Part shown: piece by piece, positions 9,377 through 18,000 of the stretch
Position numbering within the stretch: position 1 is the stretch's first letter
How the letters are laid out: each line of letters begins with the position of its first letter
IMG/VR virus record: IMGVR_UViG_3300027151_000002
Location: 42,735-106,734 of that record
Source of the DNA: a virus
Length of the DNA: 64,000 bases
Strand: one strand, 5' to 3'
Made by a program: the position numbers and the translations under genes
Notes under the pieces: model-generated
The model's database searches: none
The model's input: the letters and a program-made list of their open reading frames with translations, nothing else
Told to the model about the DNA's origin: nothing

Positions 9377-11866
9377 ATGGCTAAATATCTCGTTTCTGGC
9401 TATACATTCTCGCCTGGCGTTGCTGGCTCTGGCAGTATTACGATTAGCGGTATTTTTCCGCTAGAGCAATTTTTGCTTGCTACAAATGTCACTGATAATG
9501 TAGTTATTTATCAATTCAATTCGCCGGCACGAGGCGGTAGTGTTAGCAGCGTTTCGGGAAATACGACGCTATTCCTTAATGCTGACACTAGCGGCATGAA
9601 CGCTGCAGATAAAGTGCAGCTTTTTGTTGATGATGGCGCAGATATTCAAGTGGAGATTGCTAATGCAAGCGTAGAGATTAGCAATGATAGCGGCAATCCA
9701 GTACCTGCAAGCATTGCAAGTTTACCATTACCGTCTGGAGCTGCGTCTGAAGCCACTGCGTCTGGCATTAGAACTGCCATCGCTAGCGGCGTAAATGTTT
9801 ACCCTGCGAATATTACTACTAAATTCAGGGAATCGTTTGAAAGCTTTTCTCCTGGAACTAATTGGACTTTAACTACAGCTTCGGGGGACCTTGTTCAGCT
9901 AGATGGAAATGCAATGTCTGCGTCCTATCTAGTTATTTCTAAAGATCCTCTAGTCGCAGACGGAGAAACAGTTTTACAGGGAATCACTAACTATGACATG
10001 CCTTTAGAGGCTGCAGTTGGCTTAAGTATGTCCCAGCGAGTATTGGGACAAGAGCTGTCAGTAGAAATTATTAGCACAGACGCAGGTCTCACCCCTCCTT
10101 CTGAATTAACCATTGCAAGTATTTCGCAATCAACTACCACTTTGACAGTTAATACGTCAGGCGCCCATGGTCTTGTTCCTGGCAAGCGTATTGGTATTTA
10201 TGGAGTGAGTGATAGTCGATTTAACTATCCGTCTTTAGTTGTTGCGACCATTCCTTCTACCACGCAGTTCACTTGCACTGCTGGACCTGGTGGTACCATT
10301 CCTTCTGTAACGGCAGGTCCATTTACTTCCGGTTTTGTTTACCAGCGCTCTGCATTGGGATATGCAAGGGATGGGATGTCGCAAATTTTTGAGAACGCTA
10401 CTGCCACTAACTCATCTTTATACGTGCGCGCCAATAGTGGCGATGTTCTTCCTGGCGGTGCTGCGAATGGTAACCATTCAACAACCGTCAACACGACTGT
10501 TGGAACACAAGGTATTAATGCTGCTTTCACTTACTCATGGTTTCCAGCCACTGAATTTAGATATATTTTGCAGGCAGACAGGGCTCAGTATCAAGATGCT
10601 GCAGTTGACAGTATTGGTGCGTTGAATGCCAGGATATTTAGAACGCAGGTGGTTCCTGATTTTACAAAACAATATAAGCTGCGTTTTCGATTTACCAATA
10701 ATAAAGGGCTTACTGTTCCAACTGCACAAATTGTTTCTGCAGTCAAAGCCGGCTCTACCACTGCCACAATTACAACGTCAACAGCGCATGGTTTAACAAC
10801 TGGTGATCAAATTGTCATCTATGGCATTCGTGATCAAACTAACTTCGCCAACTTGACTACTGCCACTGCAGTTGCCTCCACCCCCACGTCCACTTCTTTC
10901 ACCATTGCTTTTGGTGCTTCTGCCACTGCTACCAGTTATGGTGGCATGGTGGCGCGAGTGCAAGGCGGAAGCATTCCTGCCGCCTTTACAACTGTTGCCA
11001 TTCAGTCTGCAGCCAACGATGGCACTGCATTAACTCTCGTTGGTAGCGGCAACTGGGCCGCTTCAGTTGGGGACTATGTGAATGTTTATAGCTGTAGAAA
11101 CGATTCGACTGGTGCATCTTTAAATGTGGATGGCGTCTATAAAGTTGCAAACGTTGCTACTACGACAATAACTTTACTTCCCATTGGAGGAACTGTTCTT
11201 CCTGCCACTTTTACCACTACAAATGCTGGCGGTACGATCATTAAACGTACAGACGCACGAATTGGCTTTGTTCGTATTTTTGATTATCTCCGTGAAAGAG
11301 TGGAGATTCAAGCTAATTCAACGCAAGCAGCTTCTGTTCCAGTACAGTTAACTCACCAAGCAAGCGTTAATGCGCTTAATACTGCAGGCTCTGCAGCGCA
11401 CGATGCTGCGGTTGCTGGTAACCCTGTAAGGATTGCAGGACGTGCTCTCACTGCCAACTACGCAAACGTTGCCACTGGCGATACGGCTGATCTAATCACC
11501 ACTTTACAAGGTGCATTAATCACTCGTCCATATCAAATTCCTGAGCTTGAATGGTCCTACGCTGCAACTAGTAGTGGCATTTCAAACACAGCAGACGTGG
11601 CATTAGCTGGCGCTGCCGGTGCTGGTTTAAGACGCTATCTCACTTCTTTGGCGGTTAAAAACGCGAATGCTACGGTGACAGAAGCCGTAGTAAAGGATGG
11701 TAGTACTGTAATTTGGCGCGGACACCTCAGTGGAACCATGACATCAACAGATCAAATTGTTTTTAATAATCCATTGAAAACGTCCGCTAATGCTGCTTTA
11801 AACTTTGCTTGTGTAGCCTCCGGCGCTCAAGTGTATGTCAATGCTCAAGGATATACTGCTCCATAA
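9377..11866 (+). CDS. Large tail/fibre structural protein with repeated AHGL modules
   Basis: An 829-residue Ser/Thr/Ala-rich beta protein. Two modules carry the same pattern, 'sgAHGLvpGkrIgIYGvsDsrFNyPsl' near residue 260 and 'TAHGLTTGDQIVIYGIRDQTNFANL' near residue 475. Each is a small beta domain found in many phage fibres, and a third variant occurs in the 8548 gene. The last 110 residues resemble the C-terminal part of tail accessory proteins that bind sugars or other fibres. No enzymatic motif was seen. Confidence 0.55.
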   Translation: MAKYLVSGYTFSPGVAGSGSITISGIFPLEQFLLATNVTDNVVIYQFNSPARGGSVSSVSGNTTLFLNADTSGMNAADKVQLFVDDGADIQVEIANASVEISNDSGNPVPASIASLPLPSGAASEATASGIRTAIASGVNVYPANITTKFRESFESFSPGTNWTLTTASGDLVQLDGNAMSASYLVISKDPLVADGETVLQGITNYDMPLEAAVGLSMSQRVLGQELSVEIISTDAGLTPPSELTIASISQSTTTLTVNTSGAHGLVPGKRIGIYGVSDSRFNYPSLVVATIPSTTQFTCTAGPGGTIPSVTAGPFTSGFVYQRSALGYARDGMSQIFENATATNSSLYVRANSGDVLPGGAANGNHSTTVNTTVGTQGINAAFTYSWFPATEFRYILQADRAQYQDAAVDSIGALNARIFRTQVVPDFTKQYKLRFRFTNNKGLTVPTAQIVSAVKAGSTTATITTSTAHGLTTGDQIVIYGIRDQTNFANLTTATAVASTPTSTSFTIAFGASATATSYGGMVARVQGGSIPAAFTTVAIQSAANDGTALTLVGSGNWAASVGDYVNVYSCRNDSTGASLNVDGVYKVANVATTTITLLPIGGTVLPATFTTTNAGGTIIKRTDARIGFVRIFDYLRERVEIQANSTQAASVPVQLTHQASVNALNTAGSAAHDAAVAGNPVRIAGRALTANYANVATGDTADLITTLQGALITRPYQIPELEWSYAATSSGISNTADVALAGAAGAGLRRYLTSLAVKNANATVTEAVVKDGSTVIWRGHLSGTMTSTDQIVFNNPLKTSANAALNFACVASGAQVYVNAQGYTAP

Positions 11867-11891
11867 TAGACTTAAATAAAGGGCTATTTTC

Positions 11892-13118
11892 ATGGGACAA
11901 GTAGTTAGAGGCGGTGACCAGTTTGAAACTGCAATTGCCGCCGATTATCGTGGTCAAATTATTCGTCGTGGTATTGACAGCGGAGAAGTGGATGCCTTTG
12001 CACGTAAGCGCGTAAGCCAGCCATATACGCTATTTGATTCCGTACTTCGTTACGACAAACGTAGTGATGTGTGGAATGAAACCATCACTGGTTCTGCATC
12101 GTCTGTTCATGATGCGAATCAAAGCTCTATCAATATGACTGTCACCACCGCCTCTGGTGACAGCGTAATGAGGCGCACTCGGCGAAGGTTTCCTTATCAG
12201 CCAGGAAAGTCTTTGCTTTCCATTCAAAGCTTTGCTGGGTCAATGCCGGCGAGTGGTGTTATTCAGGAAGTGGGACTATTTGATGACAACAATGGAATCA
12301 TTCTTCGTGCCAGTGGCACCACTCTTCAGCTAGTGGTAAGAGGAAAGTATTCTGGCGTTGTCACTGAAAACGTTATTAATCAGGATCAATGGAATATTGA
12401 CACTGCTTCGTGGCTTGATTTTTCAAAGGCCAACATCTTTACCACTGATCTTGAATGGTTAGGGGCAGGACGGGCACGTTGTGGTTTTATTCTTGATGGC
12501 GAATATTATTATTGCCATGAATTCCTCCATGCAAATAATATTAGTAGCGTCTATATGACAGCGGCAGTATTGCCACAAACCTATCGCATTGCAAAATATG
12601 CAACAAGCGCTAGTGGCGCAACAATGAAGCAAATTTGCTCCACTGTTGCAAGCGAAGGCGGGTATCAACCCTATGGCGAAGTTTATGCAATTTCTCCTGC
12701 TCTTGGTTCAATTCCTAATATCACTGGTGAGCGTATCGTTGCCGGCATTCGCATGGCAAGTGGCCGCACTGATAATGTGATCATTCCAGTGAAAGTTGAT
12801 TTAGTGACGGAGGATAATACCACGATTGAATGGAAGCTTCGTCGTAATCCAACCACTTCTGGCGTTACTTGGACCGCTAGTGCCAATGGCAGGGGAAATG
12901 TGGAAACCACCTCTGCTGGCAGCATTGTTTCCGGCGGAACCACTGTTAATGCTGGTCTTTACTACAGCGCTGGTTCAGTGGAAATCGATGTGCAAGATGG
13001 GCTTAGCCTTTCCTTGGGCGTCAATGGAAGCGGAGTTAGCGATGAACTGTTCCTTACAGTGACAAGCTCTGGCAACGCTAAAGCAACTGGCATGTTGGGC
13101 TGGATTGAAACGCTATAG
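11892..13118 (+). CDS. Structural protein, possible tail fibre or lectin-fold protein
   Basis: A 408-residue protein. The N-terminus MGQVVRGGDQFETAIAADYRGQIIRRGIDSGEVDAF is followed by a jelly-roll-like region with 'SLLSIQSFAG', 'LGAGRARCGFILDGEYYYCHEF' and 'YMTAAVLPQTYRIAKYAT'. This layout matches phage proteins that carry a concanavalin-like carbohydrate-binding domain. The C-terminus is beta-rich. It is the last gene of the rightward structural run before the oppositely oriented lysis cassette. Confidence 0.5.
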   Translation: MGQVVRGGDQFETAIAADYRGQIIRRGIDSGEVDAFARKRVSQPYTLFDSVLRYDKRSDVWNETITGSASSVHDANQSSINMTVTTASGDSVMRRTRRRFPYQPGKSLLSIQSFAGSMPASGVIQEVGLFDDNNGIILRASGTTLQLVVRGKYSGVVTENVINQDQWNIDTASWLDFSKANIFTTDLEWLGAGRARCGFILDGEYYYCHEFLHANNISSVYMTAAVLPQTYRIAKYATSASGATMKQICSTVASEGGYQPYGEVYAISPALGSIPNITGERIVAGIRMASGRTDNVIIPVKVDLVTEDNTTIEWKLRRNPTTSGVTWTASANGRGNVETTSAGSIVSGGTTVNAGLYYSAGSVEIDVQDGLSLSLGVNGSGVSDELFLTVTSSGNAKATGMLGWIETL

Positions 13119-13139
13119 AAGCTATGCTGGGGCAGCACC

Positions 13140-13361
13140 ATGCTACCCCTTTCCATGGCTTTTCCTTTCGTTGCAGAAGGCGAGTGGTACAAGCAACAGA
13201 CGGAGCATCTTTCGGACATTCTTGCTGAGCTACTGACAGACGATGATCCAGCAATGGCCTGTAAGGCACTGAGCGAAACCATCGCTTCTTGGGAGGACTA
13301 CCACGAGAAGGAGCTTGCTAAATGGAAGCGCCTCAGGGTGCTTCTGGGCTTAAGTAATTAA
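13140..13361 (+). CDS. Small helical protein of unknown function
   Basis: A 73-residue protein (start at 13140, or ATG at 13155). It is acidic and helical: FVAEGEWYKQQTEHLSDILA, then a DDDPAMACKAL stretch and a KELAKWKRLRVLLGL tail. The stop overlaps the end of the convergent endolysin by 4 nt. A similar 'eePsMACscL' stretch appears in the 25585 gene, which hints at a small family but is weak. No function is assignable. Confidence 0.5.
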   Translation: MLPLSMAFPFVAEGEWYKQQTEHLSDILAELLTDDDPAMACKALSETIASWEDYHEKELAKWKRLRVLLGLSN

Positions 13362-14302
13362 CCTTCTTGATAGACGCTAATAAAGACAGTGCCGGTTTTG
13401 GTGAGCGGAAGGATTTTGTCGCGCAAGTCAATGTTGTGACAACGCACGCAACCATGAGTGGGGACTAATGGCTGCTTGGGAGCCCATGCTCCCGGCCAAC
13501 CATTTGCGCTTCCGCCACCATGCACCATAATTCCAGCCCTACCATTGCCGGCTTCTTGATTTTCTAGTTCGACCATGTCAAAGCTGTACCAGCCGTAAGC
13601 CATGAGGGTGCGATCATAAGCAGGCTTGTCGCCCACTTTCTCATAGTCTTTGTAAATGGCACCAATTTTATAGATCCCTGGAGGAGTGTCTGAATTTGTA
13701 ATCTTCCATTCAAAATCACTATATTGTCCACGAGCAAGACAAGGGATTTCCCATAAGAGCTTCCCTTCAAATGAGAAAGCCTTCATGGTTTCCACTGCAT
13801 CGTTCACAATTAAATGTGAATCGCCTTTCTTAAAGCCAAAATCTTGCGGACGTTTCTTGGGGCCAATCATAGTAAAAGCAGTGCTCTCAGGAGCATATTC
13901 CTTCATGAGCTTAGACAGTTTTGCGGGGTAATCGGGATCCGTGGCATACGATTGCTCCTTGAGCATACGCGCCGCTGCATAGCGATTAGGGGCATTATTG
14001 ATGCCCTTAAAGTGACGATAGTCTTTATACCATCGCGTGATTAAATATTCAATGCAAGCAGCAAGACTAGGGAAATCAATAAAACCAGCTTTAATGGTCA
14101 CCCATTGACCGTCATACCATTCTTGCGTAGAAGTGGTGGTGCCACTTCCTTTTAGGCCTAGATAATTATGCTTTCCAGAAGTATGATTCCCAAAGCCACT
14201 TTCTAGGCAGCATTGTGCAGCTACCAGCTCTGGATATCGAGCGCCATATTTACGAGCAATTTGGAAGCATTCATCCCAGAATGCTCGATTTGACGGCCAC
14301 AT
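13358..14302 (-). CDS. Endolysin: glucosaminidase plus L,D-transpeptidase-like domain
   Basis: A 314-residue protein. Residues 1-140 match the glucosaminidase (FlgJ/Atl-type) lysozyme fold: AAQCCLESGFG with the putative catalytic Glu34, then 'HNYLGLKG' and 'YRHFKGINNAPNRYAAA'. Residues 150-314 look like a YkuD L,D-transpeptidase domain: 'TPPGIYKIGAI', an 'IMVHGGG' histidine and the motif THGCVRCHN (282-290) with the catalytic-type Cys285. The first domain would cut glycan strands; the second may act on peptide stems as a peptidase or transferase. A holin-like gene lies 4 nt upstream. Confidence 0.8.
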   Translation of the reverse strand: MWPSNRAFWDECFQIARKYGARYPELVAAQCCLESGFGNHTSGKHNYLGLKGSGTTTSTQEWYDGQWVTIKAGFIDFPSLAACIEYLITRWYKDYRHFKGINNAPNRYAAARMLKEQSYATDPDYPAKLSKLMKEYAPESTAFTMIGPKKRPQDFGFKKGDSHLIVNDAVETMKAFSFEGKLLWEIPCLARGQYSDFEWKITNSDTPPGIYKIGAIYKDYEKVGDKPAYDRTLMAYGWYSFDMVELENQEAGNGRAGIMVHGGGSANGWPGAWAPKQPLVPTHGCVRCHNIDLRDKILPLTKTGTVFISVYQEG

Positions 14303-14306
14303 GGCC

Positions 14307-14450
14307 TCAGCCCTTCACGCGAAAAATAGTCTTCAAGCCTTCAAGAAGAAGCTGAAGAACGTTATTGCTTTTCCAAGGGGAACGATCAAGAATTTGGTCG
14401 GCGGCGGCAATAATGATGCCACCAATAACAAACCATTCTGCGCCGCTCAT
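14307..14450 (-). CDS. Holin-like small membrane protein
   Basis: A 47-residue protein with one hydrophobic segment (WFVIGGIIIAAADQIL), then 'DRSPWKSNNVLQLLLEGLKTIF' and a basic tail. The motif 'xP.K.N...QL.L..L' is shared with the 52178 protein of the right module, which also lies just before a lysis gene. Position directly upstream of the endolysin on the same strand supports a role in lysis. The forward-strand ORF over this DNA is a shadow. Confidence 0.65.
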   Translation of the reverse strand: MSGAEWFVIGGIIIAAADQILDRSPWKSNNVLQLLLEGLKTIFRVKG

Positions 14451-14480
14451 GATGAACAATGCAAGGAAGATATAAATACG

Positions 14481-14699
14481 CTAGCGCTTAATTTCTAAAC
14501 TGCGCACTCTAGTTTCAATGTCGCTCATCTTATCTGTGAGCACGCTTAGCTTCTCGGTGATGCTTTCAATTTGCACTGCCACTCTTGCTTGCTGAGTGCC
14601 CACTGCAATAAGCATGGCGCCTGTTGACAGCAACATGCCAGCCGTGATGGTGGCTACAAAATTTGCAAGGCCGTCCTTGAAACTGTCCATAGCCATCAA
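14481..14699 (-). CDS. Membrane-anchored coiled-coil protein, holin or spanin-like
   Basis: A 72-residue protein: an N-terminal transmembrane segment (about residues 12-34, [20 protein letters not shown]) and then a heptad-patterned coiled coil ([20 protein letters not shown]) ending in a basic KR. It heads the leftward lysis cassette. The right-module gene at 52354 has the same plan (transmembrane segment then coiled coil) in the same cassette position. A pinholin or an inner-membrane spanin part are both possible. Confidence 0.55.
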   Translation of the reverse strand: MMAMDSFKDGLANFVATITAGMLLSTGAMLIAVGTQQARVAVQIESITEKLSVLTDKMSDIETRVRSLEIKR

Positions 14700-14776
14700 T
14701 CAATACGCCTATTCTATACAAAATTCACGAGGCATTATTTAGCGTTAAACTATGGTCAAGACAATTTAATAGTGCC

Positions 14777-15259
14777 ATGCCAAGAGCGAATGGTCCTGAT
14801 GAGCTGCTTTATTCTCTCATTGAACTTCGCCCTGGAGATGCAAAACGTAGATTTCGTAAGAGTATTTTTGAAGATTATTTTCTGAGGGGACCATTTGGGC
14901 AGTGTGCCTGTGCATATTGCGGGGAATGGAAAGAAAAGCTTACGATTGACCACATTGTTCCCAAGAGCAAAGGAGGCCCGCATTTCAGCCGTTGGAACAT
15001 GCTTCCCGCATGCAAAAGCTGTAATCTTCGTAAAGGAAACCTTCCAATGCTGGAATGGTGGCGAGTGCAACCATTCTGGACCGAGAAGCGAGAGGAGATT
15101 GTGATGGCATGGGTGTATTGCAATAGCTTTGTTAGCGCCCACACTGACCAGAAGGAGCTTGAAGCATGGTGCGAGAAGAAAGGGATTGTGCTGCCGATGC
15201 ACCAAACAATTGAGCATGAAAAAGCCCCCTTATGGGGGCTTTGTTGCAATGCTGCTTAG
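14777..15259 (+). CDS. HNH endonuclease
   Basis: A 160-residue protein with a clear zinc-finger HNH core: CAYCGEW, then [16 protein letters not shown] with the catalytic His, then [18 protein letters not shown] proteins of this size are either free-standing homing-type nucleases or partners of phage terminases; here there is no terminase next to it. It faces right between two leftward blocks. Its last 13 codons lie over a strong hairpin, so its mRNA end and that of the opposing operon are shared. Confidence 0.8.
   Translation: MPRANGPDELLYSLIELRPGDAKRRFRKSIFEDYFLRGPFGQCACAYCGEWKEKLTIDHIVPKSKGGPHFSRWNMLPACKSCNLRKGNLPMLEWWRVQPFWTEKREEIVMAWVYCNSFVSAHTDQKELEAWCEKKGIVLPMHQTIEHEKAPLWGLCCNAA
15221..15242. 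terminator. Bidirectional terminator inside the HNH 3' end
   Basis: AAAGCCCCC (15221-15229), loop TTAT, GGGGGCTTT (15234-15242). It lies between the convergent HNH gene and the leftward block. Confidence 0.75.
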
Positions 15260-15624
15260 TTTTCAATGGGAGCAAAAGTGATTTGCTTTCCGGGAAGATC
15301 GTAGCGAATGCCAGGAACCGGCTGAACCGAGCCAGGCATTGGACAGAATCCTCCTTCGCATTGTTGGGAAGCATTCTCAAGAGCCTCAACTGCTTCTTGC
15401 TGTGGCTCGTTTTCCATATTAAAAATGAGAAGATCAAGATACCAACTGGCTTTCTTCAAATCTTCCAGGCCATTTTTTTCTTCATAGCGCCAAACGTATT
15501 TCATTACATTCCCTTTCAGGAATCCACGAAATTCGTCTTGGTCCATTGAAGCTTCAATAGCCTCAATACATTCAATGCCGCCATTCTTGGCATAATGACG
15601 GGGATGATTCACGGCGTCAGTCAT
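15256..15624 (-). CDS. DUF3310 protein
   Basis: A 122-residue protein. The N-terminus [21 protein letters not shown] with the following '[32 protein letters not shown]' is the DUF3310 signature, a phage family related to T7 gp1.7, which has been described as a nucleotide kinase. The C-terminal 45 residues are extra. Its start overlaps the ThyX stop by one base, so the two are translationally coupled and likely share a nucleotide-metabolism role. Confidence 0.75.
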   Translation of the reverse strand: MTDAVNHPRHYAKNGGIECIEAIEASMDQDEFRGFLKGNVMKYVWRYEEKNGLEDLKKASWYLDLLIFNMENEPQQEAVEALENASQQCEGGFCPMPGSVQPVPGIRYDLPGKQITFAPIEN

Positions 15625-16337
15625 TAGAAAGAAGATTGGTGAAGATCAAAAGCCTCAAAGGCTTCTTTGAACAATGGACGGGCAAGGGAAGACAAGGCCT
15701 GAGCATAAGCCTGGATTTCTCCTTGGCTATCAGCCTTGTCCCGCAGAGAGATGAAATGCAAGAGAGCCTGAAGGCTGCAAGTCCAGGTGAAGGACGTATA
15801 GGTGGACATTGGCATGATGCCTCGTGCCTGCTCCTTGCTCACTCCTAGCGTCAGCAACGCCTTGTAAGCCTGCTTGGACTGCTCAAGGGCCTTGGCATAT
15901 TCAATCATGGCCACTTGGTTCATGCTTGGCTCCAGAGGGCCGCTAGAGGCCTGTTTGTTGCTGGGGCTTTGCTGGCGGAATTCACGAGGCATGTAATAGG
16001 CCTCTTCATCAGCTTCGCAGTAGCGAAAGCTTTTCTCGTTCCAACCAAGCGTGTCATTGGCAAACGTACCACCAATAACATGCTTCCACCATTGCCGACA
16101 AACGAACAGCGGAGCCTTCACTTGCCATTTGGTGACAACGCCACGAAATGGACTGGTGTGTTGGTGCTTGACGAGATAATTAAGAAGCTTCTGGTCCTTT
16201 TCGGACCATTCGCTGCTGGTCTGATCAAAGCTCTGCCGAGCGTCGCAAACAATATCAAGAGAGCTTCCCATCCAATCAATGAGACGCACCATGCTGATGC
16301 CATCCATCAGCGGATCGATTTTTTCAGCAATAGCCAT
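15624..16337 (-). CDS. thyX: Flavin-dependent thymidylate synthase ThyX
   Basis: A 237-residue protein that would make dTMP from dUMP with FAD, NADPH and methylene-tetrahydrofolate. Visible signatures are 'HQHTSPFRG' near residue 60, 'VCRQWWKHV' and 'WNEKSFRY'. The usual compact 'RHRxxSxNExSxRY' is stretched: KH is followed by about ten extra residues (VIGGTFANDTLG) before WNEKSFRY. 'TWTCSLQALLHFISLRDKADSQGEIQAYA' matches the C-terminal substrate and flavin region. It would boost dTTP for phage replication together with the Dcd-like gene downstream. Confidence 0.88.
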   Translation of the reverse strand: MAIAEKIDPLMDGISMVRLIDWMGSSLDIVCDARQSFDQTSSEWSEKDQKLLNYLVKHQHTSPFRGVVTKWQVKAPLFVCRQWWKHVIGGTFANDTLGWNEKSFRYCEADEEAYYMPREFRQQSPSNKQASSGPLEPSMNQVAMIEYAKALEQSKQAYKALLTLGVSKEQARGIMPMSTYTSFTWTCSLQALLHFISLRDKADSQGEIQAYAQALSSLARPLFKEAFEAFDLHQSSF

Positions 16338-16641
16338 GGATTAAAGCGAGAGGCCTGAGCCGTTGCAGACTGATTGTAGGAGCAATGTTCGTAGCCGAAT
16401 GCCACCGTACTCGTGCCTTACGAGATCTTCCGCTTTCATCAAAGCCTTCAATGGTGCCAACAACGGAAGAGGGCATCCACCCTGCTGCCGTACGTTGTAC
16501 GTACACCACATGCTGTCCTGGAAGCCATTCATGGTTGCGAGGAGTGCGAGGGAGTTTGTAAGGACGGTAGCCCGTCCCGCATTTTACGGCATCCTTCCCA
16601 TCGTCCACCAGATAAACAAACTGCTTGCCAAATCGCTGCAT
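16324..16641 (-). CDS. Hypothetical protein
   Basis: A 105-residue basic beta-rich protein (QRFGKQFVYLVDDGKDAVKC; 'GQHVVYVQRTAAGWMPSSVVGTIEGF' reads like an SH3-type or KOW-type barrel). Its end overlaps the ThyX start by 14 nt, so it belongs to the same transcript. I do not recognise a family. Confidence 0.5.
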   Translation of the reverse strand: MQRFGKQFVYLVDDGKDAVKCGTGYRPYKLPRTPRNHEWLPGQHVVYVQRTAAGWMPSSVVGTIEGFDESGRSRKARVRWHSATNIAPTISLQRLRPLALIHGYC

Positions 16642-16671
16642 GGCTAGGCTAAACGAAACAATGCAAGGACA

Positions 16672-17046
16672 ATGAGCACTTTCTCTATTCCCGTTGGCCT
16701 AAAATACAATGGTCAAGATTGTATTGGCGTTATGGGGCCTTTTGAACGGAGCATGGAGCGGGACTTCGCTCTCGTTGCGAATAAGAAGGCACTGAGTGAA
16801 TGCAATGACATTGACAAGCTGCGTGAAGTGGCTTGCACGATGATGGAAGGCTGGAGCAATATGCAAGAAGCCGTCACTGCATTGGTCAAGGAGAATCTTG
16901 AGCTGCGGCAAGCTATGCAGCTCCAAGAGCGTGATTTACAAGCTGCTGATGAGCTGCTTGGTGAAGCTGCTGATGCAGTTAAGCGCTTCGCAGAAAAGCA
17001 GCAATCCGCTCAAGCCAAAAAGTTTCCTTGGCCGTTTGGGTGGTAA
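16672..17046 (+). CDS. Coiled-coil protein of unknown function
   Basis: A 124-residue protein on the opposite strand to its neighbours. After a short N-terminal region comes a long helical stretch (NMQEAVTALVKENLELRQAM and on to 'ADAVKRFAEKQQ') ending in the aromatic tail KKFPWPFGW. Its last 68 nt overlap the end of the convergent nuclease gene. The frame is clean and the composition fits the module, so I believe it is real. The function is unknown; the tail could be an interaction motif. Confidence 0.5.
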   Translation: MSTFSIPVGLKYNGQDCIGVMGPFERSMERDFALVANKKALSECNDIDKLREVACTMMEGWSNMQEAVTALVKENLELRQAMQLQERDLQAADELLGEAADAVKRFAEKQQSAQAKKFPWPFGW

Positions 17047-17341
17047 GAAGGAAGATCTTCCAGCCACCCATCGTTGCCAAATTGAATTTGCGAGCATCAC
17101 GCTCGTAGCCTGAGCCAGTTACGTGACGGCCACGATTGAACGTGCCGCCTTGTATTTCAATGAGAGAACGTGAGGGCAGATGAGCGAAGTCTGCCCTGTA
17201 ACGCTTTGAACGCTTGCTTTTGGCATAGCGCTCTTGAAAATCAGCTTCCCACGTTTCTACGTCGCTGTATTCCCTAATCAATGGAAGATCTGGGAAATGA
17301 GCCTGCCATAGCCCGAGGAATTGATCTTCAAGAGCGCTCAC
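16979..17341 (-). CDS. PD-(D/E)XK-type nuclease
   Basis: A 120-residue protein with 'YRADFAHLPSRSLIEIQGG', a D-(x)n-ExQ catalytic pattern, followed by 'GRHVTGSGYERDARKFNLATMGGWKIFLLT', whose K/R and aromatic positions match small phage resolvase and VRR-like nucleases. It may resolve branched replication intermediates, a job done by RusA in the right module. It sits directly downstream of the Dcd-like gene (3-nt gap). Confidence 0.65.
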   Translation of the reverse strand: MSALEDQFLGLWQAHFPDLPLIREYSDVETWEADFQERYAKSKRSKRYRADFAHLPSRSLIEIQGGTFNRGRHVTGSGYERDARKFNLATMGGWKIFLLTTQTAKETFWLERIAAFLRSA

Positions 17342-17344
17342 AAG

Positions 17345-17932
17345 CTATACGGCAGCAAACGTTACGTTAGCGCCTTGGTTTTGATACTTGCCATTTCCAT
17401 AGTCACTTCGTGAGTCTTCATTGAGACGGACGAACATGACTTGCACGATGCCTTCGTTGGCATAGATGCGAACGGGAAAAGCCAGGGGATTAACAATACA
17501 AATAGTGAGATGGCCAGACCAGCCAGGCTCAATTGGCGTAACGTTAATGATCGTACCTTGTCGAGCATACGTTGATTTGCCGTCCGTCAGTCCCATAATG
17601 TTAGACGGCATTGTCAGGAGTTCCACACTCACGCCAAGAGCGCAGGAGAACGGCGGAAGGACAAAGAACGTGGAGCCATTCTCTTCAATTGGTTCAGCCT
17701 CGTACACCAGCTCCTTATTAAAAGCCTTTACGTCTAGCACTTCATCCGTGATGTGGGAATCATTGATGACCATGAACCCCTTAGGGGATAAACGGAGGTC
17801 ATACCCTGCATGACTTAAACCGTATGAGAGGGCTTTTGTGCCATTGGGCAGCTCTCTGGTTTTCTCTGCGACGAAAGGAAAAATAATATCATTTTCAGCA
17901 AGAACGCTGATTTCCTTGTCATTAAGAAGCAT
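17345..17932 (-). CDS. dCTP deaminase / dUTPase-fold protein with altered active site
   Basis: A 195-residue protein of the Dcd/dUTPase fold: 'GYDLRLSP', 'DGKSTYARQG' (Ser120 and Arg124 match E. coli Dcd Ser111/Arg115) and 'IEPGWSGHLTICIVN'. In Dcd the residue after 'I-V-L' is the catalytic Glu138 (LEFYN). Here Cys145 takes that place, while the right-module homologue keeps Glu. The protein may therefore be inactive, regulatory, or act on another nucleotide. Its fold assignment is strong; its reaction is open. Its neighbours are nucleases and ThyX. Confidence 0.8.
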   Translation of the reverse strand: MLLNDKEISVLAENDIIFPFVAEKTRELPNGTKALSYGLSHAGYDLRLSPKGFMVINDSHITDEVLDVKAFNKELVYEAEPIEENGSTFFVLPPFSCALGVSVELLTMPSNIMGLTDGKSTYARQGTIINVTPIEPGWSGHLTICIVNPLAFPVRIYANEGIVQVMFVRLNEDSRSDYGNGKYQNQGANVTFAAV

Positions 17933-17950
17933 GGTTCTGGAAAAAGAAAA

Positions 17951-17968
17951 GGGGCTCTTAAGAGCCCC
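17951..17968 (-). terminator. Terminator of the leftward recombination operon
   Basis: GGGGCTC TTAA GAGCCCC, followed on the minus strand by TTTTCTTTTTC. It separates the SSB-like gene from the Dcd-like gene. Confidence 0.8.
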
Positions 17969-18000
17969 GTTGTCAAGAAAAGAAAAGCTTCAAGAAGCGA

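Noticed and set aside
14301-14498. 65-residue forward frame near the lysis genes
   Set aside because: The minus strand here encodes the holin-like protein whose family pattern is also seen at 52178.
15132-15437. 101-residue minus frame across the HNH gene end
   Set aside because: It crosses a bidirectional terminator and overlaps two well-supported genes in other frames.
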